Shown piece after piece: positions 50,798 through 59,512 of a stretch of 59,512 nucleotides of DNA. The notes beneath the pieces were generated by a model. That model saw only the letters and a list, made by a program, of their open reading frames with translations. It searched no databases and was not told the origin of the DNA. Numbering within the stretch: position 1 is the stretch's first letter; each line of letters opens with the position of its first letter. Origin of the DNA: Bdellovibrio sp. (GTDB taxonomy: Bacteria > Myxococcota > SpSt-1050); assembly GCA_020725805.1 (NCBI GenBank), contig DYEF01000055.1, positions 1 to 59,512 of the forward strand, written 5' to 3'. A program made the translations under genes and the position numbers.

Positions 50798-51904
50798 ATG
50801 CCCAGAGTATATATAATCGACGCAGGATATGAAAATGTAAAAGAGAAATTAAAACCGGTTCTGTGTAATTATTTACATAGTGCGGGGCCGAAATCTGTCC
50901 TGCTCAAGCCGAATCTTTTAGCCGGCGCTCCGCCCGGTAAGGCGGTCTGTACCCATCCTCTCTTTGTTAAGGCTGTTGCAGATATTGCCGAGGAGATGGG
51001 CATAAAGGTGGCGGTCTCCGATAATCCGGGAGTGAGCGGATACGGTTCATCTTTAAAGGCTGCTAAAGATTCGGGTCTTTTTGAACTGGTGGGAGAAAAA
51101 TTTGAAAATCCTGCACAATCTCCCGAAAGAGCAGGTGTCAAATCCGGATATACAGACTCGTTTGTTGTCAGCGGTAATATATTACACGCAGAATATGTAA
51201 TAAATTTACCAAAGTTCAAGACGCACTCCCTGACCCTTTTTTCAGGTGCGGTAAAGAATATGTTCGGGATTTTAGTTGGGGGAGAGAAGGCGAGGGCCCA
51301 TTCGATTGGAAAGAGCAGGGACGAGTTTGCGGAGCTTCTGGTAGATATCTATAATATCCGCGTTCCGGAACTGACGGTTATGGATGCAATCTGGGGAATG
51401 GAGGGCTCCGGTCCCTCAAACGGAAGCATGAGAGAGATCAACAAGATTCTTGCATCGGATAATGGTTTTGCCGTCGATGCCGTCTGTGCAAATATGATGG
51501 GACTTAAGCCGGAGGAGATTCCGTATCTGAGAGTGGCCAAAGAGAGAAATCTGATTGATTACGAAGAAATAGAGATAATCGGAAATCCGGAGGTGCTTAA
51601 AGATTTCAGGATTCCTCCTACATTTATGAAGAGAAATTTTGCGGGGAGCGCCTTTATCGGCTTTGTTAATTCCTTTATATTCGAGCATTTTATAAAAGGT
51701 CCGGCAAGGCTGAAACTGAAGAGGAAGAGGTGTACGAAGTGTTATGTGTGCCTGAGGCAGTGTCCGGTCAAGGCAATCAGTAAGGATAAAGAGGAATTTC
51801 CGCTTATCGATAAAAAGAAATGCATCGGTTGCTATTGCTGTGATGAACTCTGTCCGGAGAATGCGTGGAGACATACGGGGATAATGAGAATACTGGCAAA
51901 ATAG
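50798..51904 (+). CDS. DUF362 protein with C-terminal two-cluster ferredoxin domain
   Basis: A 368-residue protein. Residues 1-285 follow DUF362: VLLKPNLLAGAPPGKAVCTH, INLPKFKTHSLTLFSGAVKNMFG and VMDAIWGMEGSGPSNG. Residues about 310-360 hold two [4Fe-4S] motifs, CTKCYVCLRQCP and CIGCYCCDELCP. Such proteins are soluble redox proteins of unsettled function; the combination is common in anaerobes. No good ribosome site precedes ATG 50798. It ends before a short non-coding gap carrying the string TAGTCCACGG (51932-51941), which is also found at 28568. Confidence 0.93.
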   Translation: MPRVYIIDAGYENVKEKLKPVLCNYLHSAGPKSVLLKPNLLAGAPPGKAVCTHPLFVKAVADIAEEMGIKVAVSDNPGVSGYGSSLKAAKDSGLFELVGEKFENPAQSPERAGVKSGYTDSFVVSGNILHAEYVINLPKFKTHSLTLFSGAVKNMFGILVGGEKARAHSIGKSRDEFAELLVDIYNIRVPELTVMDAIWGMEGSGPSNGSMREINKILASDNGFAVDAVCANMMGLKPEEIPYLRVAKERNLIDYEEIEIIGNPEVLKDFRIPPTFMKRNFAGSAFIGFVNSFIFEHFIKGPARLKLKRKRCTKCYVCLRQCPVKAISKDKEEFPLIDKKKCIGCYCCDELCPENAWRHTGIMRILAK

Positions 51905-52069
51905 GTTAAAATTAAAATAGTCTGCTGTCCATAGTCCACGGAAAGATAGGCTCTGGAGGATTAAAGGCTGTTAATTTTTTTATGTAGTAAACAGCGCATA
52001 GTTTGTTCCGACATTAAACCGAATTTATTCTCTGTGATGCCTGAAAAATGATATTATAGGAATGAATGA

Positions 52070-52288
52070 TTAATCATCTAATGTGCGGTAACCGAAGTGC
52101 AAACAGGTTTTGATACATCTGTTCTTTGAGATGTGATTTCTGAGCACTTCTTCAAATTTCTTATCCGGCGGGTATATTTTGAGATTTAGAATTGCCCCCC
52201 GTGTATCGTCGAATATACATTCTTCAATAACGAAAAATCTGCCGTCAAATTTTATTGGAATTTTTGAATCGATAACGACTGTTTTCAC
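52070..52288 (-). CDS. small hypothetical protein
   Basis: A 72-residue protein starting at GTG 52288, five bases after GGAGG. It reads as a small alpha/beta domain (VVIDSKIPIKFDGRFFVIEE, LNLKIYPPDKKFEEVL, NRCIKTCLHFGYRTL) without signal peptide. It lies 47 bp downstream of the propeller lipoprotein on the same strand. No family recognised. Confidence 0.6.
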   Translation of the reverse strand: MKTVVIDSKIPIKFDGRFFVIEECIFDDTRGAILNLKIYPPDKKFEEVLRNHISKNRCIKTCLHFGYRTLDD

Positions 52289-52335
52289 AGAAGCCTCCTG
52301 TCAGGCACCTGTAAGCCGGCATCGTCAGACCTTTA

Positions 52336-53586
52336 TTACGGCAGGTGGAGGATTACGCTGTAAATGTTTGTCGGATTCGCCTGACCTTCTATCCATTTAT
52401 ATTCCGGTCCGTCGGGAGGGGATGAGTAATTGAATATCCAGTAATCGTTTTCGGACAGCTTAACATAAGAGGCAAAACAGGTATCTCCCTTCGAGGGCAG
52501 GTCTATCAGGAATTTTACCGTAAGTTCGGATGGGTTTACCTCCCAGACAGAACACCTCTTCGGGGCAAATGAATATTCTATCTCGTATTTGTTTCTCTGC
52601 TCAACAAAACTGAGCTCTCGTAGTCCGAGGTCGTAATTTCCGCTCTCTGTAAGATTCCTCCTCCCTACGAGAATTATTTTATCCTTGTGGTTAAAAAGTA
52701 GCGGCGAGTCGTATTTTTTGGGGTCGCTCTTGCAGATAGTTTTCGGATTATCTCCGGAGTTTATTCTGCATATCTTAGAGCCCCAGCCGTCCTCGTCTCC
52801 GAGTTCGTTTCGTGTAACGGCGATGTATTCGTTTTCGCCGTATTTTACAATGTCTGTCTCCGAGACTCCTCCCTTGAGGAGCTCGGGAAACTCCTTGAGA
52901 TATGGTTCGAAATTCTTTCCGTCATTGGTTCTGTACCAGAAGACCTTGATAGAATCAGTCGGCTCGGAGTAGATGTTCTCTCCTCCGGTGTAACCGATTA
53001 ATGTTGGAGTGCCGTCGAAAGTCTTTCCGCGCCACGGGATGAATGTGTCTTTAAAGACCCATTCGGGTCTGCTCCACTTTCCATCTTCTCCCCTTTTGAT
53101 TACCATTGCACCTTCGGGCTCGAATTTTACAGGGTTAGTGCCAAGGACGGCAAAATACATATATAGTTCATTGTTTACTATAAGAAATCTCGGTTCCCTT
53201 ACATCTCTCTTGAGCGATATCTTCTTCTCGAACTCAAATTTTACAAAGTCGCTGGTCGAGACGACAAACATCTCTGTCTCTGTGCTCGCAAAGTGAGAAG
53301 GGGCGGTCCTGAATGAAAGAAAGAGTCTGCAGTTGTATTCGATCACGTCCAGATTATTGTTTGAAAACTGAGTATAGACCTGTTCGGGTATCATATCAGA
53401 GGGGACCACCTGCCTTAAATCATAAAGTGTTATTGTATCTGATTTCTGAAGACTGAGACTGAACTTTTCTGCAAGGTTGCATCTGTTCTCTGCCCCACCC
53501 GTATCTGCAGGATTTTCTGTTGTGATATCTCTCTGCCCGCACGCCAAAAGCAGAAGAAGGCACAGGCTTGCGCAGGTAATCTTCAT
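52336..53586 (-). CDS. beta-propeller-like lipoprotein
   Basis: A 416-residue lipoprotein with lipobox LLLAC (Cys-16). The body has the repeat rhythm of a five-bladed propeller of GH43/sialidase type: LFLSFRTAPSHF, VREPRFLIVNNELYMYFAV, GTPTLIGYTGGENIY, GVSETDIVKYGENEYIAVTRNE and YDSPLLFNHKDKIILVGRR. These glycosidase folds place catalytic acids in the centre, but the specific residues cannot be assigned here. Glycan processing or binding at the cell surface is plausible. An AGAGG ribosome site precedes the start. Confidence 0.78.
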   Translation of the reverse strand: MKITCASLCLLLLLACGQRDITTENPADTGGAENRCNLAEKFSLSLQKSDTITLYDLRQVVPSDMIPEQVYTQFSNNNLDVIEYNCRLFLSFRTAPSHFASTETEMFVVSTSDFVKFEFEKKISLKRDVREPRFLIVNNELYMYFAVLGTNPVKFEPEGAMVIKRGEDGKWSRPEWVFKDTFIPWRGKTFDGTPTLIGYTGGENIYSEPTDSIKVFWYRTNDGKNFEPYLKEFPELLKGGVSETDIVKYGENEYIAVTRNELGDEDGWGSKICRINSGDNPKTICKSDPKKYDSPLLFNHKDKIILVGRRNLTESGNYDLGLRELSFVEQRNKYEIEYSFAPKRCSVWEVNPSELTVKFLIDLPSKGDTCFASYVKLSENDYWIFNYSSPPDGPEYKWIEGQANPTNIYSVILHLP

Positions 53587-53663
53587 AATATACCTCTCTT
53601 CAGAAGATTGACAGAACTCTGTTTATATTTACCATCTTTTTTTATGTCTTACAATATCCGTCA

Positions 53664-53702
53664 TAAAAATAGAGTCCTTACTCTCCCCCTGGAATAAGGA
53701 CT
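53664..53702 (-). terminator. rho-independent terminator after the GHL10/Cys lipoprotein operon
   Basis: AGTCCTTA (53673-53680) pairs perfectly with TAAGGACT (53695-53702), loop 14 nt. On the minus strand the stem is followed by CTATTTTTA. It lies 19 bp after the stop of the gene at 53721. Confidence 0.75.
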
Positions 53703-53720
53703 ATCTGCTACTGAGATATG

Positions 53721-54236
53721 TTATTTTACTTTAGCACAGATTTTGAATCTATATCCTAAAGCGGCAATACACCCTTCACCATCTGCCGTTTTGCATTCGG
53801 AGTCATCGTGGCATTCTCTGAAACATTCATTGTATCCGTTTCCGGGGGCACACACCAGCCCGCATTTACAGTCTGTCTGATATTTGCAGGATTCACCCTC
53901 ATTCTGGTTCCCGCAGGGCATACAGAGAAATTTATCGAGATCCCTTTCTTCAGCATAGTAGTAATAACAACTGTATCCGTCTCCGCATTCACTTCTCTTA
54001 GTACACTCCTTGAAACATCCGGTTTTTTCGTTGTATTTTGCACAGAAGAAACCTTCTTTGCACTGGTCGAGCAGAACTTTGTTTTTGCACAGGTCTTCCT
54101 GAATCACATCACCATTTAGTCCTCCGTCCTGACTCTGTGAAGCGTCTTGCTTGTTCTTGTTTGAGTCTTCATCTGATGAACAGGAAAAGACTGTTAATAA
54201 GACTAATGAAAATACAATTGCCAAGATACTCCTCAT
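53721..54236 (-). CDS. Cys-rich lipoprotein downstream of the GHL10 gene
   Basis: A 171-residue lipoprotein with lipobox TVFSC (Cys-19), a short Asp/Gln/Asn-rich linker, then about 16 cysteines in modules CKEGFFCAKYNEKTGC, CTKRSECGDGYSCYYYY, CKYQTDCKCGLVC and CFRECHDDSECK. The same module style is used by the other Cys-rich proteins here. GGAGG precedes the ATG, and the gene lies 16 bp downstream of the GHL10 lipoprotein, so they form an operon closed by the terminator at 53664-53702. Confidence 0.78.
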   Translation of the reverse strand: MRSILAIVFSLVLLTVFSCSSDEDSNKNKQDASQSQDGGLNGDVIQEDLCKNKVLLDQCKEGFFCAKYNEKTGCFKECTKRSECGDGYSCYYYYAEERDLDKFLCMPCGNQNEGESCKYQTDCKCGLVCAPGNGYNECFRECHDDSECKTADGEGCIAALGYRFKICAKVK

Positions 54237-54252
54237 TTCTTACCTCCTTTAA

Positions 54253-56982
54253 TCAGGGATTGTTGGCTTTGCTGAACCACCCGCGCCTGTTGAACGGATA
54301 CGTGGGCGGAACCTTTGGTTTTAGGAAGTTGCTTATTGTGTCATAGACATAAGAAGGGGATGTTCTGATAAGGAATGCGTCGAAGATTGTCTGGTGTATT
54401 ATTCCGATATTGCGACTGTAACTCATTTGTGATGTTATGTCGTTCGGGTTAGAAGATGTCCAGTATTTGGTTGCTTTGTTGTATATGGTCTGTCTGTAGA
54501 GTCCGTTTGTGTATCTGAGGAAATCCATATTAATTGAAATTTTATTAGCTTCGTTTGCAGGACCCTGCAAATAAATCATCGATAAAATATTTTCCACTCC
54601 TGCTTCATTTGCCCAGACTGTCGGGTCCTGACCAATGGATCTGTTAACCATAGGCCAGGTAGAGGTAGAGATTACTATATCGGGATCTACGGCCTTAACG
54701 GCAACTACAACCTCTTTCAAAAAGCTTGTCAGTGCATCAACCTCCCACTGATTGATCATCCAGTTAGAGGCCCCTGTAATGTCGACTCCGTATATTTGCT
54801 TGAATTTGTTTTTGCAGTAGTTGCAGTAGCAGTGATTCAATTTGTTGTCAGATGTCTCAATGAGTCTTATATAATCAAATATTATGCCGTCTAACTCCCC
54901 TTTGTATTTGTTTGCCATTTCCAAAACTATGCTTTTTATAAAATCCAGATATGAGTTCGGTTTATGGTAGCATGCTGTTCCTTCGGCCTCTCCGCTTGAT
55001 GAATCATATGGCTTTCCGTCAGGGGCAATCGCAAGCCAGTCTGATGGTATATTGCCCTGAGGTCTTCCTACGATAAACCAGGCGTGAACTTCTATTCCTT
55101 TGCTATGAGCCTTCTCCAAAAGATATTTGAGCGTATCAAACGACTTGTTTAATACACGATCAGGATACTTGTCTGAATGATACCACAAAAATGCACCATC
55201 ATCGTATATGAGAGGATAAATAACGTTGAAATTTGCATCTGCAATATAGTTAATAAGATTTTCGATCTCGGTCTTGCTTCTGAACCAGCTGTCGTCAAGT
55301 GTGGTAATAAATATGCCTCTCGTCTCGTGAGTTAAGCTACTTCCTCCCTGGTTTACGGTAATTCTCACTGATTCGACAGTCTGTTTGTCTCCGTCATCTG
55401 CTTTCAGGGTCAACAAATAAGTGCCGTTACCCGGAAAACTAACTATGGGATTTGGTATTGTGTCAGAACTAAATGTAGCTCCTCCCTGAGCAGCCCATTT
55501 CAGTGAGAGTGGGGCTGTTCCGAGTCCGTCATCAGCTACCTGTGTGTTGAGTTTGAGGCTGTTTACGGGAATGGTCAGGTCCGGTCCTATATATATCTTT
55601 GGGGACTGGTTGACCAGAATGTTGGAGTGCATCAGTTCAAGAAGTTGCGGACGGCTTACTTCACGCGAATAATATCTGAATTCATCTATATATCCTTTGA
55701 AACCCTCACCGATTCTCGCTTTGCTGATATTTATCCCGCCTGTCCAAGTTGACTCTTCCCCTACAATCCACTCAATCCCGTCGATGTATGCCCTCAGCAC
55801 CTTACCGTCGCTTGCCATTGCAACAAATACCCAGTGTCCGGGTTTTGCATCTCCTATACTGCCCAGTCGGTTTTGCGGTGGCCAGCCTGAAGGATCCTCA
55901 GGTACGACGTCCTGACCGTTTTTCGAGAGATATACAAATATTGCCTCCTTTGAAGAACTCCAGATAATCTTCAGGGAGTTATTATCGCTGCTGTCGCTCA
56001 GTTCAAAGAGCATTCCGTCTCCGCTGCCGCTCTCTGCCAGCGCCCAGAACATTACAGTACCAGAATTGCCGGAAAAGATACTGCTGCCACCGGTCAGTTC
56101 CAGATAACTGCCTCCGTTGAAGTGAGCTGCTCCGCTCCCATGTCTTGAATTCGAAGTATAAGTTACATTATGCAATATAGCGTTGTTCCCCTTGCCTGAA
56201 TCATCCCTTCCGAGGTTCGATGAGTCATTGAAGGAGAAGTATACTGAGGCATCATCTTTGATATTTGGTGCAATTACCGTAACACCATCAGAGCTGACTG
56301 TATTTCCTGTAAGGCCGGCCATATTGACAGCTCTGACGTTTGCATAATAGGTCTTTCCCACAATCAGTGAGAGTGAGCAGGCAGTGTAGTCAAGAACATT
56401 TCCAGCGTTTGTGAATTTTACTATATCATCTTTGCCGGCAGCAGTGCCGAACGCAACTTCGTAATGGTCGATGCCACTCTCGGGATCTGTTGCAGCATCC
56501 CAGCTGGCAGAGAGACAGTATGTTCCTGTCTGAGTATCGATATCAGACCCTGTCGAATCTCTGACCGTTGCAGGTCCGACAGGAGGTGTGTTGTCAACTA
56601 CCTGACCGTTGTCTTCCCCTCCTGAATCGTAACCCGTGTCTGTTATGCTCTCTGCAGCATCAGCATCCTTCGGTATTTCAATATCCTGTCCTTCATCACC
56701 GCTATCTTTAACTGTTGCAGGTGTATCTGTCATATCGTCCGGTAAGAGAATAGCATCGTCACTGAATCCGGCATCATCTTCAGCCTGAATGTCGCCGGGG
56801 TTCTCCGAATCTTCCACGGTTGCATCTTCTCCGGGAATGTTAATAATGTCGTTATTCTTCCCTGTATCCTTTGTGGTAACCTCTTTTACACTGGAAGAAC
56901 AGCCTGTGTAACTTACCAGTAATGCAAGAGATAGAGATATCAGGATAAATATTCTTCCTGTTTTGGAAAACATTCTTTTCAT
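54253..56982 (-). CDS. multidomain GHL10 glycosidase-like surface lipoprotein
   Basis: From ATG 56982 (GGAGG upstream; the frame is open further back but without a signal peptide) it has 909 residues. Order: signal peptide with lipobox SYTGC (Cys-28); Asp-rich stalk 29-130; fibronectin-III-like domain 132-238 (ASWDAATDPESGIDHYEVAF); LamG/concanavalin-like domain 243-450 (GHWVFVAMASDGKVLRAYID); PKD-like domain 458-545 (FPGNGTYLLTLKADDGD); then a family-10-like hydrolase (GHL10/DUF4015) from 552 to the end (ETRGIFITTLDDSWF, EVHAWFIVGR, LDGIIFDYIRLIE). The family is linked to cell-wall or polysaccharide cleavage. It follows the AraC-type gene by 118 bp, and cotranscribed Cys-rich lipoprotein follows. 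Confidence 0.9.
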   Translation of the reverse strand: MKRMFSKTGRIFILISLSLALLVSYTGCSSSVKEVTTKDTGKNNDIINIPGEDATVEDSENPGDIQAEDDAGFSDDAILLPDDMTDTPATVKDSGDEGQDIEIPKDADAAESITDTGYDSGGEDNGQVVDNTPPVGPATVRDSTGSDIDTQTGTYCLSASWDAATDPESGIDHYEVAFGTAAGKDDIVKFTNAGNVLDYTACSLSLIVGKTYYANVRAVNMAGLTGNTVSSDGVTVIAPNIKDDASVYFSFNDSSNLGRDDSGKGNNAILHNVTYTSNSRHGSGAAHFNGGSYLELTGGSSIFSGNSGTVMFWALAESGSGDGMLFELSDSSDNNSLKIIWSSSKEAIFVYLSKNGQDVVPEDPSGWPPQNRLGSIGDAKPGHWVFVAMASDGKVLRAYIDGIEWIVGEESTWTGGINISKARIGEGFKGYIDEFRYYSREVSRPQLLELMHSNILVNQSPKIYIGPDLTIPVNSLKLNTQVADDGLGTAPLSLKWAAQGGATFSSDTIPNPIVSFPGNGTYLLTLKADDGDKQTVESVRITVNQGGSSLTHETRGIFITTLDDSWFRSKTEIENLINYIADANFNVIYPLIYDDGAFLWYHSDKYPDRVLNKSFDTLKYLLEKAHSKGIEVHAWFIVGRPQGNIPSDWLAIAPDGKPYDSSSGEAEGTACYHKPNSYLDFIKSIVLEMANKYKGELDGIIFDYIRLIETSDNKLNHCYCNYCKNKFKQIYGVDITGASNWMINQWEVDALTSFLKEVVVAVKAVDPDIVISTSTWPMVNRSIGQDPTVWANEAGVENILSMIYLQGPANEANKISINMDFLRYTNGLYRQTIYNKATKYWTSSNPNDITSQMSYSRNIGIIHQTIFDAFLIRTSPSYVYDTISNFLKPKVPPTYPFNRRGWFSKANNP

Positions 56983-57100
56983 ACTGTAACCTCCATAAAA
57001 AATTAACGGTACATAATGTATTCTGCCCGCCAATCCGGTTTTAGACAAGGCTGTTACGCTTTTCGAAAAGGACAATAAATTAATTTTTTGGGAAATATTA

Positions 57101-58060
57101 TTATTTTGACTTCTGTTTTGTGCTCTTTTCTCTGAATATCTTAGGAGATACACCTTCCCATTTTCTAAAGGCGGAGATGAAAGAAGGTGTACTGGAATAA
57201 CCTAGAAGATATGCAATCTCTTTGATACCCTTGTTTGTAGTCTTTAATAACCTTATTGACTCGTTTTTTCTGACCTCGTTAAGAATTTCCCTGAATGTGG
57301 TTTTATTTTTGTGCAGTAATCTTCTTATAGTTCGTGTCGAGAGACCTATCTCTCTTGCAATATCCTTCTCCTTTATGTTAAGACGCTCGCCTGTGATAAT
57401 TCGCCTTTTTATAAGACCTGATATTGTGTCGTTTGCAGCAACTTCCCTGGAAATTGTTTCACATTGCTTTTCACACAATATCTTTAATCTTTCGTCATAT
57501 GTAAGAACTCTTGTGTTTAGTACTGAGGGACCCAGTGTAAAAGTGATTTTATCCTTAATCTCTACTATCTTTACGGCAGAAAATATGCTGTTGTTGCCGG
57601 TGAGGTCTTCGGTTATTATTGAGAGACATCCAAGAATAATATCACGTAGTTCCTTCCAGAGTGAGCCGATATCGGTAACCGGTTCGACAACGACAACAGC
57701 CTCTTCTCTCTTCTGTTTTAGTGTTACCAAAAGAAAATTCATTCTCGAACTGAAATATAACGCATCATATTTTAATACCTCATAGACATCTTTACAGCTT
57801 CTTGCCAGATATCCGAAAAATCCGTGTTTTGTTATATCGAGTGTCCTTCCGAATTCGAAGAAAAATCCTTCGTCCCGGACAATCTTTTTGATATCATTTA
57901 ATAAATTAAAGAATCTCTCGGCAGCAATCCACTGATTGTTATCTGACAATTCACCATCAAGGATATGTCTTCTGAAGATCTTTTCGGTATTGGTCAGTTT
58001 TTTCCTTATGCAAAACCTGTAAAGCTCTATCACATATTCTGAAACAATAACACTCTGCAT
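57101..58060 (-). CDS. AraC-family transcriptional regulator, OruR type
   Basis: A 319-residue protein. Residues about 20-190 match the arabinose-binding-like (OruR/ArgR-type) N-terminal domain: NQWIAAERFFNLLNDI, FGRTLDITKHGFFGYLARS and YEVLKYDALYFSSRMNF. Residues about 228-312 form the double helix-turn-helix: IAREIGLSTRTIRRLLH and IKEIAYLLGYSSTPSFISAF, ending KWEGVSPKIFRE. It probably controls the GHL10/Cys lipoprotein operon just downstream. Between them a perfect palindrome CTTTTCGAAAAG (57059-57070) may be a site. The ligand is unknown. Confidence 0.92.
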   Translation of the reverse strand: MQSVIVSEYVIELYRFCIRKKLTNTEKIFRRHILDGELSDNNQWIAAERFFNLLNDIKKIVRDEGFFFEFGRTLDITKHGFFGYLARSCKDVYEVLKYDALYFSSRMNFLLVTLKQKREEAVVVVEPVTDIGSLWKELRDIILGCLSIITEDLTGNNSIFSAVKIVEIKDKITFTLGPSVLNTRVLTYDERLKILCEKQCETISREVAANDTISGLIKRRIITGERLNIKEKDIAREIGLSTRTIRRLLHKNKTTFREILNEVRKNESIRLLKTTNKGIKEIAYLLGYSSTPSFISAFRKWEGVSPKIFREKSTKQKSK

Positions 58061-58224
58061 ATATCTAAACTAACATCGGATCAGTGACATCGCAAGAATA
58101 AATTGAATTTTCTGCTCCCTAATCAGTTTTTAATGAAACATAAACTGTTTTAAGTTATATTATGTTCCGGTATAACGATTTCGTTCCTTTTTATCTATAT
58201 TTTTCTTCGATAGCGAGGAGAGTT

Positions 58225-59512
58225 ATGTATATACGGTTGTTTTTTAGTGTTTTTTACATCTTTTTTCTATTTGGGTCCGTGCAGGTGTTCGAGATAAAGA
58301 TTCAGGTAACCGGTGACGAGATTACATATATCTTTCAGACAACGACAGGGACCTTAAATGACCTGAATGTTGTTAATAAATCCGGCTTAAAGTTCAAACC
58401 TGATAATTTCGGCGGGATAAAGGTATTCGTCCTCGCCGGAGAAGAGCTGAGGGTCTGGTAGGGGAAACATACTGTATCGATTCTGGAGCAGAGGTTCGAA
58501 AACGGTATTTATGATGCAAAAATCAGATACTTCTACAAGGGAGGTAATCTGGATTTTTCCCTAAGAATCTATCAGCGGGAAAAGAGTCTGGTCTTTGAAT
58601 ATACCGAACTCTCTTCTCCGGGCAAGGTCAGATTATTTGGTTTTGACAGGAGTGAGCAGACACCGTATCCGAAGATTGTCACCCTCCCTTACGGACATAA
58701 TGTCCTCTATTCGAATGGACTCTTTGTCTCAGGCGTTCTGGACCATTCTTTTTCAAATGCCTCTAAGATAAACTCCTTTTACTCCCTCTGTGAGCAGAAT
58801 GATTACCTCTTTGCCCTTCATACGAACTATGTGGATTTCTATGAAAACTCCGACGACTGGAATAAGACTGAATTCGATAAAGTGAGGAAGACCCTAAGAG
58901 ATAATCTGACCCGTCTGAGAATCAGGTACAAAAGCGGTCTGACTCTTTATTTAAATTATACAAATACTGACTGGAATATTACGAGTGATAGTGATTTTTA
59001 CAGGCTTCCGCCCAGTGGCTTTCTGGCTTCGGTTCCCGGCGAGTTTCTGGCATATTATGCGGCAAAAGACGGTGAAGATGTAAAATATTACATATGCCCG
59101 GCAGAGTATCTCTGTTCTACCTGCATCGAATCACCGGATGCCGGGGTTGACGTATTGCCCTTGGATGTTCAGGAGGATGCCGGCACTGACGCCGATGATA
59201 AGGATACCGGAACCTATACGGACATAACGACGGATATTCCGGAAGAGATAAATGACATACAAAACGGCGACGTCGGTAGTGCAGATGTAATGTATGACAT
59301 TACATACACTGATACTGGTTATACTGATACATATCTTACGGATTTTACAGGCTTTGATGCTGTTATAACGGATGCTGATAAATTACCTGATTATATCCAA
59401 ACCGATACACAAAGCGAAGACCGTGTTGCAGAAGATTCGGCAGTTGCGGATATTTTACCTGTATTTATGAAAGGTGGGTTGTCCTCCATATTTTTTTGTG
59501 GTCAAATGCCAC
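58225..59512 (+). pseudogene. stalked exported protein interrupted by in-frame TAG; runs off the window
   Basis: From ATG 58225 (AGGAG 4 nt upstream) a signal-peptide-led frame (RLFFSVFYIFFLFGSVQVF) reads to TAG 58459-58461. The same frame then stays open for about 350 codons to the window end and keeps coding character: LSSPGKVRLFGFDRSE, a Cys pair CSTCIESPD, then a long Asp/Thr-rich stalk (DAGTDADDKDTGTYTD) and the hydrophobic segment GGLSSIFFCGQM at the edge. So one gene has a premature stop, probably CAG to TAG, or is read through. TAG is a normal stop elsewhere here (genes ending 578, 10612, 36137). The N-terminal part before the stalk is beta-rich, like a GHL or LamG accessory domain; no family recognised. 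The 3' end lies outside the window. Confidence 0.65.

Noticed and set aside
58459-58461. TAG as pyrrolysine codon
   Set aside because: TAG terminates several intact genes in the window, and no pyl genes or insertion context were seen; mutation or sequence error is simpler.

Overview
The window reads as one contiguous piece of the chromosome of a diderm, lipoprotein-rich bacterium of moderate to low G+C. Likely identity: an uncultivated member of the former Deltaproteobacteria/Myxococcota. This rests on many exported lipoproteins with Asp/Thr/Ser/Gly-rich stalks behind the lipobox, Cys-rich exported proteins, a PilT-type ATPase pair, a two-component sigma-54 activator, outer-membrane barrel proteins and an EtfAB:quinone-oxidoreductase-like Fe-S protein. 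The taxonomy is inference from gene style. dnaA, dnaN and gyrB lie together at 22.6-27.8 kb, so the window is probably origin-proximal.

Layout. 0-2.3 kb: an A+T-rich island with an XRE regulator (apparently leaderless) facing an overlapping AAA ATPase + TOPRIM-like gene pair that resembles PARIS/OLD-type defence modules. 2.3-5.1 kb: a minus-strand run of small lipoprotein, tgt and a truncated acyl-CoA-synthetase-like gene. 5.3-9.4 kb: a Cys-containing exported protein and a histidine kinase/NtrC-type regulator pair. 9.35-10.12 kb: a non-coding stretch full of GGCAC-type motifs, then a serine-recombinase-like protein without its catalytic signature and a 704-residue membrane Fe-S oxidoreductase. 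12.9-16.5 kb: an M19 dipeptidase, an unknown protein and a glycosidase-like lipoprotein. 16.7-19.3 kb: two PilT-like ATPases, one with altered catalytic boxes, plus a small partner.

19.3-27.8 kb, minus strand: dnaA, dnaN, gyrB (no recF between them), then a translationally coupled TPR/beta-barrel protein, a FecR-domain protein and a lipoprotein. DnaA has an unusual DNA-recognition signature, no canonical DnaA boxes were found nearby, and three copies of another 10-mer lie in the dnaA-dnaN gap. Two parS-like 16-bp palindromes lie 11-12 kb away.

27.9-45.2 kb: mostly surface and secreted proteins (stalked glycosidase-like, WG-repeat, Cys-repeat and Kelch lipoproteins), YceI, YjbQ and DUF523/DUF1722 proteins, with non-coding stretches carrying dispersed short repeats and a DUF4832 gene fragment. 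45.2-49.4 kb: a nickel-uptake operon nikK-nikL-porin-like OMP-nikM-nikQ-nikO, with a clear promoter and a duplicated 9-bp element upstream. 49.8-59.5 kb: small lipoproteins, a DUF362/ferredoxin protein, a beta-propeller-like lipoprotein, and an AraC-type regulator followed by a multidomain GHL10 glycosidase-like lipoprotein. The right edge carries a stalked exported protein whose frame is interrupted by a single TAG and otherwise open to the end. No rRNA, tRNA, CRISPR array or complete insertion sequence was found.
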